Numbered from the stretch's first letter, positions 8,638-18,665 are shown. The stretch is DNA of 56,235 nt from Promethearchaeia archaeon (GCA_029856145.1 JAHQWK010000006.1:1-56235); one strand, 5' to 3'. Made by a program: numbers and translations. The notes: a model not told the origin generated them from the sequence alone.

Positions 8638-10200
8638 TTGGAAAGAAAATATATTTTAACTCATGACTTAGGAACTTCTGGTAATAAAGCTGTACTATTT
8701 GATTTAAATTTAAATGTCATATCTCAAATTAAAATAGACTATCCTTTATACTATCCAAAATCGGGCTGGGCAGAACAAAATGCAGACGATTATTGGGAAG
8801 CTGTGAAGAAAGCAACTAATATTTTAATTACCAAGAGTAATATAAACCAAAATGAAATTATAGCATTAGCATTCGATTGTCAAATGAATTGCACTATTCC
8901 GATAGATAATAACGGTAATCCTTTAATGAATAGTATTAGCTGGTTAGATACACGAGCAGCTCCATTAACTCGTATGTTTTCAAAAGGAATCATAAAAATA
9001 TCTGGTTATGGATTAAAAAATATACTAATGTTTCTCAAAATCACAGGAGGAGCTCCGGGATTTAATGGGAAAGATCCGATTTCTCATCTTTTATGGATTA
9101 AGGAAAATCGACCAGAAATTTATGAAAAAACTTACAAATTTTTAAGCGTAAAGGATTTTATTATATATAAATGTACCAAAAATGCTGTAACTTCAAGAGA
9201 TTTAGGTAATACTGCTTGGATGATGGATAATAATCCTGGTAAATTTGTATGGTCTGATAAAATTTTAAATAAATTTAAAATTGATAAAGAAAAACTACCA
9301 GAAATAAAAAAATCTATCGACATCGCAGGTGAATTATCAAGTGAAGCGTCTAAAGAACTAAATTTGAGATCTGAAATCCCTATTTTTGTAAGTTCTGGTG
9401 ATTTATCCTCAGCTGCATTAGGTTCGGGTGGAATTTTAGAAAATAAATTTATAATATGTTTAGGAACAGCAGATTGGGTTGCAACCCACACCTCTAAAAG
9501 ACTAAAAGATATCGCCCATTATACTGGTTGTATATGTTCTTCTCAAGAAAAATATTTATGCATTTCAAAACAAGAAACTGGTGCTAGCTGTCTAGATTGG
9601 ATTGTACAACAAATGTTTATAACCGAGATGGAAAGATATAAAGAGAGTCCTAATGAATTATACTTACATTTAGATTCACTTATTAAGAGAGTTGAAGCTG
9701 GCTCCAAAAACCTTATTTTCACACCCTGGATGTTTGGGGAAAGAAGCCCAATTAATAATCCAAATGTTCGAGGAGGTTTCTATAATCTAAGTCTTGAGCA
9801 TACAAGGGATGATATTTTGAGATCGGTGTATGAGGGAGTTGCTTATAATATAAAATGGTCCTTATTTTATTTAGAAAAGTTAGTGGGCAAATCTGATGAG
9901 ATTAATTGCATTGGAGGAGGAGCAAAATCAGATGCATGGTGTCAAATTCTAGCAGATATACTTGAACGAAAGATTGTTCAGGTGGAATTGCCTGATTTAG
10001 CTGCTGCTAAAGGTTCAGCGATTATTTCAATGGTAGGTTTAGGAATATTAAAAGATTTTTCGGAGGCAATTCCATTGATTAAAATCAATAAAGTTTTTAT
10101 CCCAAATATTGACAACAAAAAGATTTACGATAAATTATTCAATGAATATAAAAATATTTACAAAAGAAATAAAAACATGTTTAAGAAGTTAAATCTCTGA
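8638..10200 (+). CDS. FGGY-family carbohydrate kinase, xylulokinase-like
   Basis: A 520-residue FGGY kinase, the normal family length. The N-terminal ATPase half begins THDLGTSGNKAVLFDL (phosphate-binding motif), followed by ISWLDTRAAP. The C-terminal half has GGGAKSDAWCQILADI and LAAAKGSAIISMVGLG, the second FGGY signature. Overall it resembles xylulokinases, but the sugar cannot be read from sequence. It would phosphorylate a pentulose or polyol in the cytosol. The start is TTG at 8638; the ATG at 8627 is out of frame. It ends 20 bases inside the convergent gene at 10181-11188. Confidence 0.85.
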   Translation: MERKYILTHDLGTSGNKAVLFDLNLNVISQIKIDYPLYYPKSGWAEQNADDYWEAVKKATNILITKSNINQNEIIALAFDCQMNCTIPIDNNGNPLMNSISWLDTRAAPLTRMFSKGIIKISGYGLKNILMFLKITGGAPGFNGKDPISHLLWIKENRPEIYEKTYKFLSVKDFIIYKCTKNAVTSRDLGNTAWMMDNNPGKFVWSDKILNKFKIDKEKLPEIKKSIDIAGELSSEASKELNLRSEIPIFVSSGDLSSAALGSGGILENKFIICLGTADWVATHTSKRLKDIAHYTGCICSSQEKYLCISKQETGASCLDWIVQQMFITEMERYKESPNELYLHLDSLIKRVEAGSKNLIFTPWMFGERSPINNPNVRGGFYNLSLEHTRDDILRSVYEGVAYNIKWSLFYLEKLVGKSDEINCIGGGAKSDAWCQILADILERKIVQVELPDLAAAKGSAIISMVGLGILKDFSEAIPLIKINKVFIPNIDNKKIYDKLFNEYKNIYKRNKNMFKKLNL

Positions 10201-11188
10201 AATAGGCTTTAAAAATACCAAGTTCATCTTTAATAGCCTTCGTTTTTTTAACTTCCTTATCAGGTCCTATAATTTTTGCAAAAGCTTCATTTACAATTTC
10301 AATATCTTTATTTGCCATAGGATTTATATAGGATTGATTTTCTAAATTTCCTTCCCAAGGTTTTAATTTTGGCGTAGATTCGATATATCTTAAATTCCAA
10401 TTAATTTTCTTTTTGTATTCTCCAGTTAATGGTTTTAAATTAACTTCATTCCATCTTTGAATAACCCATGGAGCATATTCATGAAGTTTGTCGAAATCAA
10501 ATTCCAGGTCATTTCTCCATTCATATTGATGATCCCAATTTCCAACTGCTAAATAATTCTCAATACCAGATTGTTCATAAGGAAAATATTTCCAAGAATC
10601 TCGATTTACATTTTCATCTTTAAAAGGTCTCCCTTCAGCATATTGAAAGAAAAACCCTAATCTTTCCTTAATTTGAAGATCTTCTTGGCTTAACTTTAAA
10701 TAAACTTCAATTTGAGTAATATCTATTTTACTTTTTATAACTTGATCTTGATATAATTTTAAAATTACATTCAACACTTCATTTGGATGACACTTTCCTG
10801 AAAAGATTGGATAATACGTAAAGCAATATAAGTCAGAATTACTTTCTGATCTACCTTGATAGATTTCAACCCAACACTCTAATGGCTTGATATAAACATT
10901 GGATTTGATAACGTTAATAATCAAAAATACATCAGAAATAAATAAAACAATTATAATAACGATAAATAGGATTAAATTAAAAAACATAGAGGCCAAAAAG
11001 TATGAGAGAGCAATATATATTAGCAAAAATCCCGCAATAAAAAAGAACGCTACTAGAGAAGAATAAGCTTCATGTTCCTTATCTCTTTTCGAATATAAAA
11101 TAACGGGGGCGTTCTCAGTTACGATATCTTTCCTATACTCATTTATAAACTCTTGAAACTCAACTTTAATCCATTCAGAATCAGACAT
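10181..11188 (-). CDS. two-helix membrane protein of unknown function
   Basis: A 335-residue protein. After a 45-residue soluble start it has two adjacent hydrophobic helices (about 47-70 and 73-95; LVAFFFIAGFLLIYIALSYFL, then LILFIVIIIVLFISDVFLII). A 240-residue cytosolic domain rich in Trp, Tyr and charged residues follows (ENYLAVGNWDHQYEWRNDLEF, YAPWVIQRWNEVNLKPLTGEY). No known domain is recognised. Its 3' end overlaps the 3' end of the FGGY kinase gene by 20 bases, a real tail-to-tail overlap since both frames look coding. Confidence 0.6.
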   Translation of the reverse strand: MSDSEWIKVEFQEFINEYRKDIVTENAPVILYSKRDKEHEAYSSLVAFFFIAGFLLIYIALSYFLASMFFNLILFIVIIIVLFISDVFLIINVIKSNVYIKPLECWVEIYQGRSESNSDLYCFTYYPIFSGKCHPNEVLNVILKLYQDQVIKSKIDITQIEVYLKLSQEDLQIKERLGFFFQYAEGRPFKDENVNRDSWKYFPYEQSGIENYLAVGNWDHQYEWRNDLEFDFDKLHEYAPWVIQRWNEVNLKPLTGEYKKKINWNLRYIESTPKLKPWEGNLENQSYINPMANKDIEIVNEAFAKIIGPDKEVKKTKAIKDELGIFKAYFRDLTS

Positions 11189-11343
11189 ACTTAAGTGGAA
11201 AATGAATTTGTTTATTATAATTTGATTTTATTTCATAAAAAAATTGCTATATTAAAAATATAATAGAGTTTATCTTTAAATTTTAAGAAATAATTAATTC
11301 TTTTCTCTTTGTAATTTTTAATTGAGAGATTTCATTTCAGATA

Positions 11344-13671
11344 TTGAAGCTATTTATGGTAGATTTCGAAGAATTTTTGCACTTTATAAAGTCACAAGAT
11401 TATTATAACGATCAAATACACCATATTGAACATATTTCAGCTAAGGATGCCCAATTTGGTGAAATAGAAAGCCCACTCAGAAAACGTTTACAACGTTGGT
11501 TAGATATAAACAATATTAGACTATGGAACCATCAAGCAGAAGCAATCAATAAAATTCGTGAAGGAAAAAATACTATAATTGTAACTTCCACAGCATCTGG
11601 AAAATCTCTCTGTTATAATTTACCTGTTTTACAATCGATACTAGAAGATCCTAAAACTACAGCACTTTATATCTTTCCTACAAAGGCATTAGCAAGAGAT
11701 CAATTTACTATGCTATCAAAAATGCTTGAAGATACAAATATAAAACAAAATAGAATTGGTGTATATGATGGAGATGTGGGCCCTAATGAAAAAAAGCTAA
11801 TTTTGAATAATGCTAATATTATTTTAACCAATCCATACGGATTACATTTTTATCTCCCTTGGTTCAAACAAAAGTGGAGGAGGATTTGCCAGAATTTAAG
11901 ATATATTATATTGGATGAAATACATATTTATAGAGGTATTTTTGGATCTAATTTTGCTCTTCTACTCAGACGATTAAAAAGAATACTTGAAACATACAAT
12001 ATAAAACCTATATGGATATTATCAAGTGCTACTATTTATAATCCTAAAGAATTTGCCGAAAAATTAGTAGGTGAAGATTTTGTTATAGTAGATAAGGATT
12101 ATTCTCCCGCGGGTGCTAAAAAAGTGATTTTATGGGATTTACCATTTGATACCATATCTAAAAAATATCGTTCAGCTCATCAGGAGACGAAAAATTTATT
12201 TATTAGCCATTTAAGAAAAGAAATCCAAACATTAACTTTCACACTCTCTAGAAAAATGGCAGAACTCCAAGCAATATGGATAAGAAATGCATTACCGTCT
12301 CTAAAAAATAAAATTTTCAGCTATCGTGCAGGAATCAGTAAAAATAAAAGAAGAGAAATTGAACAAAACTTCAAGCAGAAGAATATTTGGGGAATTAGCT
12401 CTACTAATGCACTAGAGTTAGGAATTGATATTGGTTCTTTAGATGCGATTATATGTTCTGGATTCCCGGGTACCATCTCAAGTTTTAGACAACAAATTGG
12501 CCGTTCTGGAAGAGGTACTGATCTCTCAATATCGACTTTAATTCCAATGCAAAATCCTTTAGATCTCTTCTATATTCACAATCCTGATAAATTATTTGGA
12601 CCAATTCAAGAGGAAGTTCTAATTACATTAGATAATAAATATATTTTAAAGAATCATATATGTTGTGCGAGTAAAGAAAAACCGATAAGAATTGAAGATT
12701 ACAGTAAGTTCGGTGTTCAGAATAAAGATTTATTTGTCGAATGTTTGGAAGAATTAGTTTCAGAATCTTTGCTCATGAAAAGAGGAGATCGTTATTTTTG
12801 GAATAGTGATTTTTTTCCTAATGAAAAGTTTGGATTAAATAATCTTTCAAATCGTAGTTATAAGGTTTTGCTAAAAACGGGTTCAAGTGAAGAACTTTTA
12901 ACTGTTGAAGATGAAAGTTTCGTTTTTCGTGATTTGCACGAAGGTGCTGTTTATCTTTATGAAACAGAAACTTATCTAGTACACGAACTTGATTTAGAAG
13001 AACGATTAGTCTATTTAAGAAGAGCAAATGTTGATTTTTATACACAATCCTTAAAACATACAGATATCACTCCTCTTAATGTAATCTCAGAAAAAAAAGT
13101 AGGTTCAAACAAGAATATTGATGTATTTTTTGGAAACGTGAAAGTAGAGCATGAATATTACTCTTATAAAGTGCTTGATACTCTAACTCAAGAGATTCGC
13201 TCACGGCATCCTTTAGAAGATATTCCTCTTATTGAGTTTGAGAGTCAAGCTTTATGGCTTCTAATTCCTTTCGAGTATCAAAAAGACTTAGAATTAGCCG
13301 GATATGATCTCGGAGGAACTATTCACGCTATAGAACATGCCATGATTGCTATGGCACCGGGACTAGCTCAAATTTCTCGGTGGGATTTAGGTGGAGTTTC
13401 AATCGATTTTGATCCTGTTAAACAACAACCCATTATTTACATATATGATGCATATAGAGGAGGTATAGGGATATCTGAAGCACTTTATCACACTTTAAAT
13501 GAATTGTTAGAATTAACTTATAAATTAATTAATTCATGTAGTTGTAAAAGCTCTGATGGCTGCCCAGTTTGTATAATGAGCCCAAAATGTGGAAATAATA
13601 ATGATCCTTTAGATAAAGAAGGAGCATTATATCTATTAAAGAAGCTTACTAATTCTATATCTAATGAATAG
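11344..13671 (+). CDS. Hrq1/YprA-type superfamily 2 DNA helicase with DUF1998-like C-terminus
   Basis: A 775-residue SF2 helicase: Walker A TSTASGKSLCYN (about 80), motif Ia FPTKALARDQ, DEIH box (about 197), motif III SSAT, motif IV-V GISSTNALELGIDIG, and motif VI RQQIGRSGRG. The C-terminus carries the DUF1998-type cysteine cluster CSCKSSDGCPVC followed by PKCGNNNDPLDKEGA. This matches the YprA/Hrq1 (RecQ4-like) group of 3'-5' helicases linked to repair, including crosslink repair. The start could be TTG at 11344 or ATG at 11356; there is no strong Shine-Dalgarno to decide. It stands alone, ahead of a Ras-like GTPase gene. Confidence 0.9.
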   Translation: MKLFMVDFEEFLHFIKSQDYYNDQIHHIEHISAKDAQFGEIESPLRKRLQRWLDINNIRLWNHQAEAINKIREGKNTIIVTSTASGKSLCYNLPVLQSILEDPKTTALYIFPTKALARDQFTMLSKMLEDTNIKQNRIGVYDGDVGPNEKKLILNNANIILTNPYGLHFYLPWFKQKWRRICQNLRYIILDEIHIYRGIFGSNFALLLRRLKRILETYNIKPIWILSSATIYNPKEFAEKLVGEDFVIVDKDYSPAGAKKVILWDLPFDTISKKYRSAHQETKNLFISHLRKEIQTLTFTLSRKMAELQAIWIRNALPSLKNKIFSYRAGISKNKRREIEQNFKQKNIWGISSTNALELGIDIGSLDAIICSGFPGTISSFRQQIGRSGRGTDLSISTLIPMQNPLDLFYIHNPDKLFGPIQEEVLITLDNKYILKNHICCASKEKPIRIEDYSKFGVQNKDLFVECLEELVSESLLMKRGDRYFWNSDFFPNEKFGLNNLSNRSYKVLLKTGSSEELLTVEDESFVFRDLHEGAVYLYETETYLVHELDLEERLVYLRRANVDFYTQSLKHTDITPLNVISEKKVGSNKNIDVFFGNVKVEHEYYSYKVLDTLTQEIRSRHPLEDIPLIEFESQALWLLIPFEYQKDLELAGYDLGGTIHAIEHAMIAMAPGLAQISRWDLGGVSIDFDPVKQQPIIYIYDAYRGGIGISEALYHTLNELLELTYKLINSCSCKSSDGCPVCIMSPKCGNNNDPLDKEGALYLLKKLTNSISNE

Positions 13672-13833
13672 AACCGTTCTTAATTTTTTTCATTGGAAGA
13701 TGAGTATTTCAAATAAATCTAAGGAATTTGAATTTAATGTAAAATATTTAAAGACTAAAATTATATTTATACATAACACCAGATAAAAACCTATAGAATT
13801 AAGTAAAATATTCATAATTATCGGGTATTTGGG

Positions 13834-14355
13834 TTGGCATATACTTCCACATTCAAGATAGTAATTTTTGGAGATTCACAAACTGGCAAAACCACATTAA
13901 CTCATAGATTTCTAACGAATTTATTTAAGCAAGATATAACTATGACCCTCGGTGTAGATTTTCACCTGAAGGCTCTTGAAGTCGATGGTGAAATGGTAAA
14001 ACTTCAGATATGGGATTTTGCTGGAGAAGAACGATTTAGGTTTCTCTTTCCATCGTATATTAGAGGTGCTAGTGGTGCTATTTTTATGTATGATATTACT
14101 AATTATGGTTCACTGGCTCATGCCGATGATTGGTTTGAAATTGTTGAGAATGAAATTGACTCTAAATTACCAATTGTTTTTGTTGGTGGGAAAACTGATT
14201 TAACTCATTTAAAGGAAATATCTACTAAAAAAGCGATGGATTTAGCGATAACAAAAGGTGCTGATGGATTTATTGAATGCAGCTCCAAAACTGGAGAAAA
14301 TATTCATAAAATTTTTAGCCTTCTAACAAAACTAATCCTTAAAGATAGGGATTAG
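13834..14355 (+). CDS. Ras-superfamily small GTPase
   Basis: A 173-residue single-domain GTPase: G1 GDSQTGKT (13-20), switch I Thr in MTLGVDFHL, G3 WDFAGEERF, G4 GGKTDL and G5 CSSKTGEN. Spacing is that of Rab/Ras proteins. The G4 Asn of NKxD is replaced by Gly (G-K-T-D), and the catalytic Gln of G3 is Glu. There is no C-terminal prenylation cysteine. The start is TTG at 13834. Asgard genomes carry many such proteins, thought to act in membrane or cytoskeletal control; the specific role here is unknown. Confidence 0.92.
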   Translation: MAYTSTFKIVIFGDSQTGKTTLTHRFLTNLFKQDITMTLGVDFHLKALEVDGEMVKLQIWDFAGEERFRFLFPSYIRGASGAIFMYDITNYGSLAHADDWFEIVENEIDSKLPIVFVGGKTDLTHLKEISTKKAMDLAITKGADGFIECSSKTGENIHKIFSLLTKLILKDRD

Positions 14356-14507
14356 CATTAATTATAACCTTTTTATAGCTTTAAATTTAAGGACTCATTT
14401 TTTATTTATTTTTTTTATTATTTGCTTTTCTATAATAAATTTTAATTGCCTAAATTTTATGGTTTATTAAAAAATTTTTTTTAAAACAAGCTGTTCCAAT
14501 AATAATT

Positions 14508-15014
14508 ATGACATCGCAAAAAAATCTCAAATGGGATGATCTTGTATCTCCAACAATGAACCCAGATGAATATTTAGAAACTTGCGGAAATAAAGTTAGA
14601 AAAGTCTATGAAAAATATCAACCAAAATCAGATATCCTTGATAAGATTAAAGAATTACTCAAGGATAAGAAAGAAAAATTGAGAATAGTTGCTTTAGGTG
14701 CCGATTGGTGTCCTGATTGTTCAAGAAATGTACCCAGTATGATAAAAATAACAAAAGCAATCAAAACAGAAGATTTTGATTTACAAGTTTTATATGGGAT
14801 AATGGTAAATGCATTACACAAGCCAGAAGAAGCAATTTGGCATAAAAAACGTTCTCCACCAGAGGCAAATGATCCAAAATTTGAATTAAGAGCTATACCA
14901 ACTTTCTATTTCTTTAACAAATCTGGTGAATATTTAGGTATGATCGTGGAAAATCCAGAATATCAATCGACTTTAGAAGAGGACATCTTGAAAATTTTAG
15001 GAATAAATTTATAA
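14508..15014 (+). CDS. thioredoxin-fold protein
   Basis: A 168-residue protein with a thioredoxin fold: ALGADWCPDCSRNVPSM gives a CPDC redox pair near residue 67, and RAIPTFYFFNKSGEYLGMI supplies the conserved cis-Pro strand. The N-terminal 45 residues form an extra helical region (DEYLETCGNKVRKVYEKY). CPDC differs from the CGPC of classical thioredoxin and is usual in a family of small cytosolic thioredoxin-like proteins, so it is probably a disulfide reductase or thiol-exchange protein. It is monocistronic. Confidence 0.85.
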   Translation: MTSQKNLKWDDLVSPTMNPDEYLETCGNKVRKVYEKYQPKSDILDKIKELLKDKKEKLRIVALGADWCPDCSRNVPSMIKITKAIKTEDFDLQVLYGIMVNALHKPEEAIWHKKRSPPEANDPKFELRAIPTFYFFNKSGEYLGMIVENPEYQSTLEEDILKILGINL

Positions 15015-15080
15015 TTAAAAGCAATCTTGTTTTTATGGCTTTTTTTCATATAATTTTTTGAAAATCATCAAAATTTAAAT

Positions 15081-15088
15081 TATAAATA
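15081..15088 (+). promoter_or_regulatory. TATA box of the DUF4139 gene
   Basis: TATAAATA lies 23 bases ahead of the ATG at 15104. This spacing predicts a leaderless transcript beginning at or next to the start codon. Confidence 0.55.
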
Positions 15089-15103
15089 AGCCATAATAAT
15101 TTT

Positions 15104-17146
15104 ATGTCGAAATTAAAAGTTAAAAAAGTAATAATTTTCAAACACGGCGTATCTTATTATATTCTTGAGGGTATTCTAAAAGGTACAGGTAATTTTGAAC
15201 TTGAATTTAAAATTGATGAAATGAATGATATCTTAAAATCACTTTTTGTTTTAGATACAAGCGAAAAAGGATATATATCATCGATATCTTATGACGCTGC
15301 CTTAGAGACTCACCAATTACTAAAATCCATAATGTTGAACATTCCTGATCAAGATTCTTTTTCTTCTCTTGTAACCCAGATTAAAGGTGCTGGTGTAAAT
15401 ATAACAATTGGGGGCGCTAAAAAGGTTACTGGAAAAATAATGGGGATTGAATTTGTTGAAAAACTAAGTAAAGTAGATAAAATCATAGAGAAACTATTGA
15501 TCTTATTACAAGAAGATGGAACGATTACCAAATATAACTTCTCAGAAATTAAATCTCTTGAAATATTAAATGAAGAAATTAAAAAGGATTTGAAATTTTT
15601 CTTAGATACAGTAATCGCTGGAAAGAAAAAGGATGCTAAGAAAATTTTAATAAACTGTGAATCTGGTGGAGATGATACTAGTGAGAGAAACCTTTTGGTA
15701 TCTTATATTCGTGAAAGTCCAATCTGGAAAACTTCATATCGATTAATAATGAGTAAGCAACAAGCTCTAGATCAAAAATGCTTACTATCTGGTTGGAGTT
15801 TAATTGAAAACACCACCAATCAAGATTGGGAAGATATCAACCTCTCATTAGTTGCGGGTATGCCAGTCTCCTTTGTTTATGAATTCTACAGACCCATTTT
15901 CATCCAAAGACCTGTTATTCAACCACCTAAAATTTTAAGTGCGAGGCCCACGGAGATAGAAGAAGGATTAGAAATGGATAAATATAAGGATTATGCAATG
16001 GCAGAAATGGAAGCAAGGCCTATAGCAATGAAAAAAGCTAAAGCTGCTAGAACTGGAGCACGACCTCCTCCAGCACCTGCTGGTGGAATGGGTTATATGC
16101 AAAGTGTTATGTCAGATACAGAGATATATGATAAAGTGAAATCTCAAGTTAAAATGCAAACAAAAGATTTGGGAGAATTGTTTGAATATAATATTTCAAA
16201 TCCTGTAACAATTAAGCGAAAACAATCCGCTCTGGTGCCAATTCTCACAGAATCAATAAAAGCAAGGAAAATTTTACTCTATAATAAAAACGATCAGGAT
16301 AAAAATCCTAATGCATGTTTAGAAATCACTAATAATACAAATTTAATGCTCGAAAGAGGGCCTGCTACAATCATTTATGATGATAATCTTGCTGGTGAAG
16401 CTATTATTCCTTTCTTAAATAAAGGAGATACGAGATTGTTAAACTATGCTATAGAGCAAGCTGTAATTATTACCCATGAACAAAAATCTGAGAATTTAAA
16501 CGTGCATAGAGTTACATTTGGAAGTGGTTATTCTTATGAATATTACTATACTAACTTGATGACTACTTATAAAATTAAAAATAAGACAGATGAAGAAAAG
16601 GAATTATATCTCGATCATCCTAAAACTCATGATTACAAATTTGTAGAAAAGCCTGTTGAACCCGAAGAGACTGCTAATTATTGGCGATTCAAATTAACAT
16701 TAAAACCTAAAGATGCTGTCGTGTTTAAATTAAAAGAACAAAAAGAAAATTACTCAAGTAATTATCTATGGAATTATAGCAAAGAAGATCTTTTAAAAAG
16801 AGTTGGTTTCTATGTAAAAAAGAAATTTATTGACTCTGATCTGGAGACAAAATTAAAAGAAATTGCTCGATTAATTCAAACTTTAAACGATTTGAGATCT
16901 AAAGAAGATAAACTAAATGAAGAAAGAGATTTAATGACTGATGAACAAGTAAGGCTTAGAGAAAATATCTCGGTTTTAGGAGAAGATAGTCAATCTGTTT
17001 CATTAAAAGAACGATATATCAAGAAATTGAACAATCAAGAGAGCAGATTTGAAGAAATCAATAAAGAACTTAAAAATTTAAGCAAAGAAATCAAGGAGTT
17101 AAACTCTGATATCGAAAATGAAATGAATTTGCTCTCACTACCCTAA
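15104..17146 (+). CDS. DUF4139-type protein with C-terminal coiled coil
   Basis: A 680-residue protein. The N-terminal 190 residues (VKKVIIFKHGVSYYILEGIL, DEMNDILKSLFVLD) and the beta-rich middle (SYRLIMSKQQALDQKCLLSGWSLIENTTNQDWEDINLSLVAG) fit DUF4139 proteins. A short Pro/Ala/Met linker lies near 313-335. The last 90 residues (about 590-680) form a charged coiled coil (LIQTLNDLRSKEDKLNEERD). There is no signal peptide or transmembrane helix, so it is cytosolic. The biochemical role of DUF4139 is not established; the coiled coil suggests assembly. Confidence 0.7.
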   Translation: MSKLKVKKVIIFKHGVSYYILEGILKGTGNFELEFKIDEMNDILKSLFVLDTSEKGYISSISYDAALETHQLLKSIMLNIPDQDSFSSLVTQIKGAGVNITIGGAKKVTGKIMGIEFVEKLSKVDKIIEKLLILLQEDGTITKYNFSEIKSLEILNEEIKKDLKFFLDTVIAGKKKDAKKILINCESGGDDTSERNLLVSYIRESPIWKTSYRLIMSKQQALDQKCLLSGWSLIENTTNQDWEDINLSLVAGMPVSFVYEFYRPIFIQRPVIQPPKILSARPTEIEEGLEMDKYKDYAMAEMEARPIAMKKAKAARTGARPPPAPAGGMGYMQSVMSDTEIYDKVKSQVKMQTKDLGELFEYNISNPVTIKRKQSALVPILTESIKARKILLYNKNDQDKNPNACLEITNNTNLMLERGPATIIYDDNLAGEAIIPFLNKGDTRLLNYAIEQAVIITHEQKSENLNVHRVTFGSGYSYEYYYTNLMTTYKIKNKTDEEKELYLDHPKTHDYKFVEKPVEPEETANYWRFKLTLKPKDAVVFKLKEQKENYSSNYLWNYSKEDLLKRVGFYVKKKFIDSDLETKLKEIARLIQTLNDLRSKEDKLNEERDLMTDEQVRLRENISVLGEDSQSVSLKERYIKKLNNQESRFEEINKELKNLSKEIKELNSDIENEMNLLSLP

Positions 17147-17211
17147 GTTTAAAAATCTTCTTTTTTTTTTGTTATAAATTTAAATCTTAAATTAATTTAC
17201 TTTCATTAAGA

Positions 17212-17916
17212 ATGGTAGGAAAAACAGAATTTGCTGGTTTTAGAAGTTTAATATACCGCAGTGGATGGCTTTACAATGCGGTGACTCGCAGATTATATGA
17301 CCAAGATACAAAATTTTACACAATTGCAACTATTATAGGTAAAGGACCAAAAAGAATTTTAGATTTACCATGTGGTACTGGATACCTAATGCGTTTTTTG
17401 CATCCAGCAATTGAATATGAAGGTGTAGATCTTAACCATCGATTTCTAAAGCGAATAAGAACAAAAGAATTGAAAAAAAGAAATATAAAATTGAAAAAAA
17501 TCATCATACAAAGAAAAAATATCTTCGATTTTCACGATTATCAAGGTGAAAAAAAGGATGTAATTGTACTATGTGATATCTTACATCATATTTACCCTAA
17601 ACATGTCGAATTAATTAATATCGCTAAAAAAATTGCTCAAAAAATTATTATTTGTGAACCATATGTCATTAAACCCAGAGAAATTTCCGCTCGTGATAAA
17701 TTATTTAAAATAGTGATATTTTTTGGTAAATACTTGCCAAAATCTTTAATCAAAATTGTTGATTTCTTATTTTTAGATAATGATGGCATTAATACTTATC
17801 ATAAGAGATCACAATGGAATCTTGATAAGAAAAGTCTTAGAGAATTTTATAAATCTATGGGATTTAATAATATACAAAAAATTTTAGATGAATATATTGC
17901 CATTTGGGAATCATAA
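17212..17916 (+). CDS. class I SAM-dependent methyltransferase
   Basis: A 234-residue protein with methyltransferase motif I RILDLPCGTGYLMRF (about 44-58), motif II Asp in YEGVDLNHRF, and motif IV DVIVLCDILHHIYPKH. The HH-containing post-IV segment is like ubiquinone/menaquinone-type and lipid methyltransferases. The C-terminal part is basic and aromatic. Substrate unknown. It is followed 26 bases later by the permuted GTPase at 17943, with which it is probably co-transcribed. Confidence 0.85.
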   Translation: MVGKTEFAGFRSLIYRSGWLYNAVTRRLYDQDTKFYTIATIIGKGPKRILDLPCGTGYLMRFLHPAIEYEGVDLNHRFLKRIRTKELKKRNIKLKKIIIQRKNIFDFHDYQGEKKDVIVLCDILHHIYPKHVELINIAKKIAQKIIICEPYVIKPREISARDKLFKIVIFFGKYLPKSLIKIVDFLFLDNDGINTYHKRSQWNLDKKSLREFYKSMGFNNIQKILDEYIAIWES

Positions 17917-17942
17917 AGTTAAAGAGAGGATTGTTTCTTAAT

Positions 17943-18623
17943 ATGTTAAACATCACATTATCACTATGGGATACTGGAGGACAAGAACGATTTGATTTTT
18001 TTAAAACCGATTTCTTCAGAGGTGTTGCAGCTGTTGGTTTAGTTTTTGATTTAAGCCGTCCTGATACTTTTGATAAGATAGATGAATATTTCAATGAAAT
18101 TAGAGAACGTTCTGGGAATATCCCTATTTTTTTAGTTGGAAATAAGAATGATCTTATAAAAGATATTGGAGAAACAATCCCTAGAGAAAAAATAATTCAA
18201 AAAGTAAATCAATACTATTTATTTGATTATATAGAAACCTCTGCATTAGAAAATAAAAACGTACAAAACTTATTTTACCGATTAACAATTACAGCATTAT
18301 TAGATTTCAAAGCAAGACTAGGAGAAATAGAAGACACTAATCATTTTAGATTTAAAATTTTACTTACTGGTGCTGCAGCTGTCGGGAAATCATCCTTGAT
18401 TAGAACTTTTAATAAAAAAAGCTTTATAGAAGATTACAAATTAACCGTTGGTTTGGACTTTATGATACAGAATCTTGAAATTCTTGAGAAGAACCTTCCA
18501 AAAGAAACTCTTGAGCTAATTAAAAGATCGGTTAAAAGTTATAAAAAGCTTGTTAAAAAATCTCGCAAAAAAGAAGAAATAGATGAGATTTCAGAACCAA
18601 TAGAAGAGATTCAAAAGCATTAA
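17943..18623 (+). CDS. circularly permuted Ras-like GTPase
   Basis: A 226-residue protein in which all Ras G motifs are present but rotated: G3 WDTGGQERF (9-17), G4 GNKNDL (66-71), G5 ETSALEN (98-104), then G1 GAAAVGKSS (143-151), and switch I/G2 Thr168 in LTVGLDF. Spacings equal those of Ras (G3 to G4 about 59, G4 to G5 about 30, G1 to Thr about 25). This is one complete fold opened in the beta2-beta3 turn, with the old C-terminal helix linked to beta1 by ALLDFKARLGEIEDTNHF. A basic C-terminal tail (KSYKKLVKKSRKKEE) follows. The ATG at 17943 is chosen because GAGAGGA at 17924-17930 sits 12 bases upstream; an earlier in-frame ATG at 17904 overlaps the methyltransferase gene. Two broken GTPases in tandem is the alternative, but the perfect spacing argues against it. 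Permuted Ras domains (cpRAS) have been described, as I recall. Confidence 0.85.
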   Translation: MLNITLSLWDTGGQERFDFFKTDFFRGVAAVGLVFDLSRPDTFDKIDEYFNEIRERSGNIPIFLVGNKNDLIKDIGETIPREKIIQKVNQYYLFDYIETSALENKNVQNLFYRLTITALLDFKARLGEIEDTNHFRFKILLTGAAAVGKSSLIRTFNKKSFIEDYKLTVGLDFMIQNLEILEKNLPKETLELIKRSVKSYKKLVKKSRKKEEIDEISEPIEEIQKH

Positions 18624-18665
18624 CCGCTTTTTCATCATTTTTAATTCTAATTTTCTTACTCCAGA

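Noticed and set aside
12818..13045. Minus-strand open frame inside the helicase gene
   Set aside because: It lies within the conserved C-terminal part of the helicase and has no start context.
17943..18623. Two truncated GTPases in tandem
   Set aside because: Neither half could fold alone, and spacing within and between motifs fits one permuted domain.
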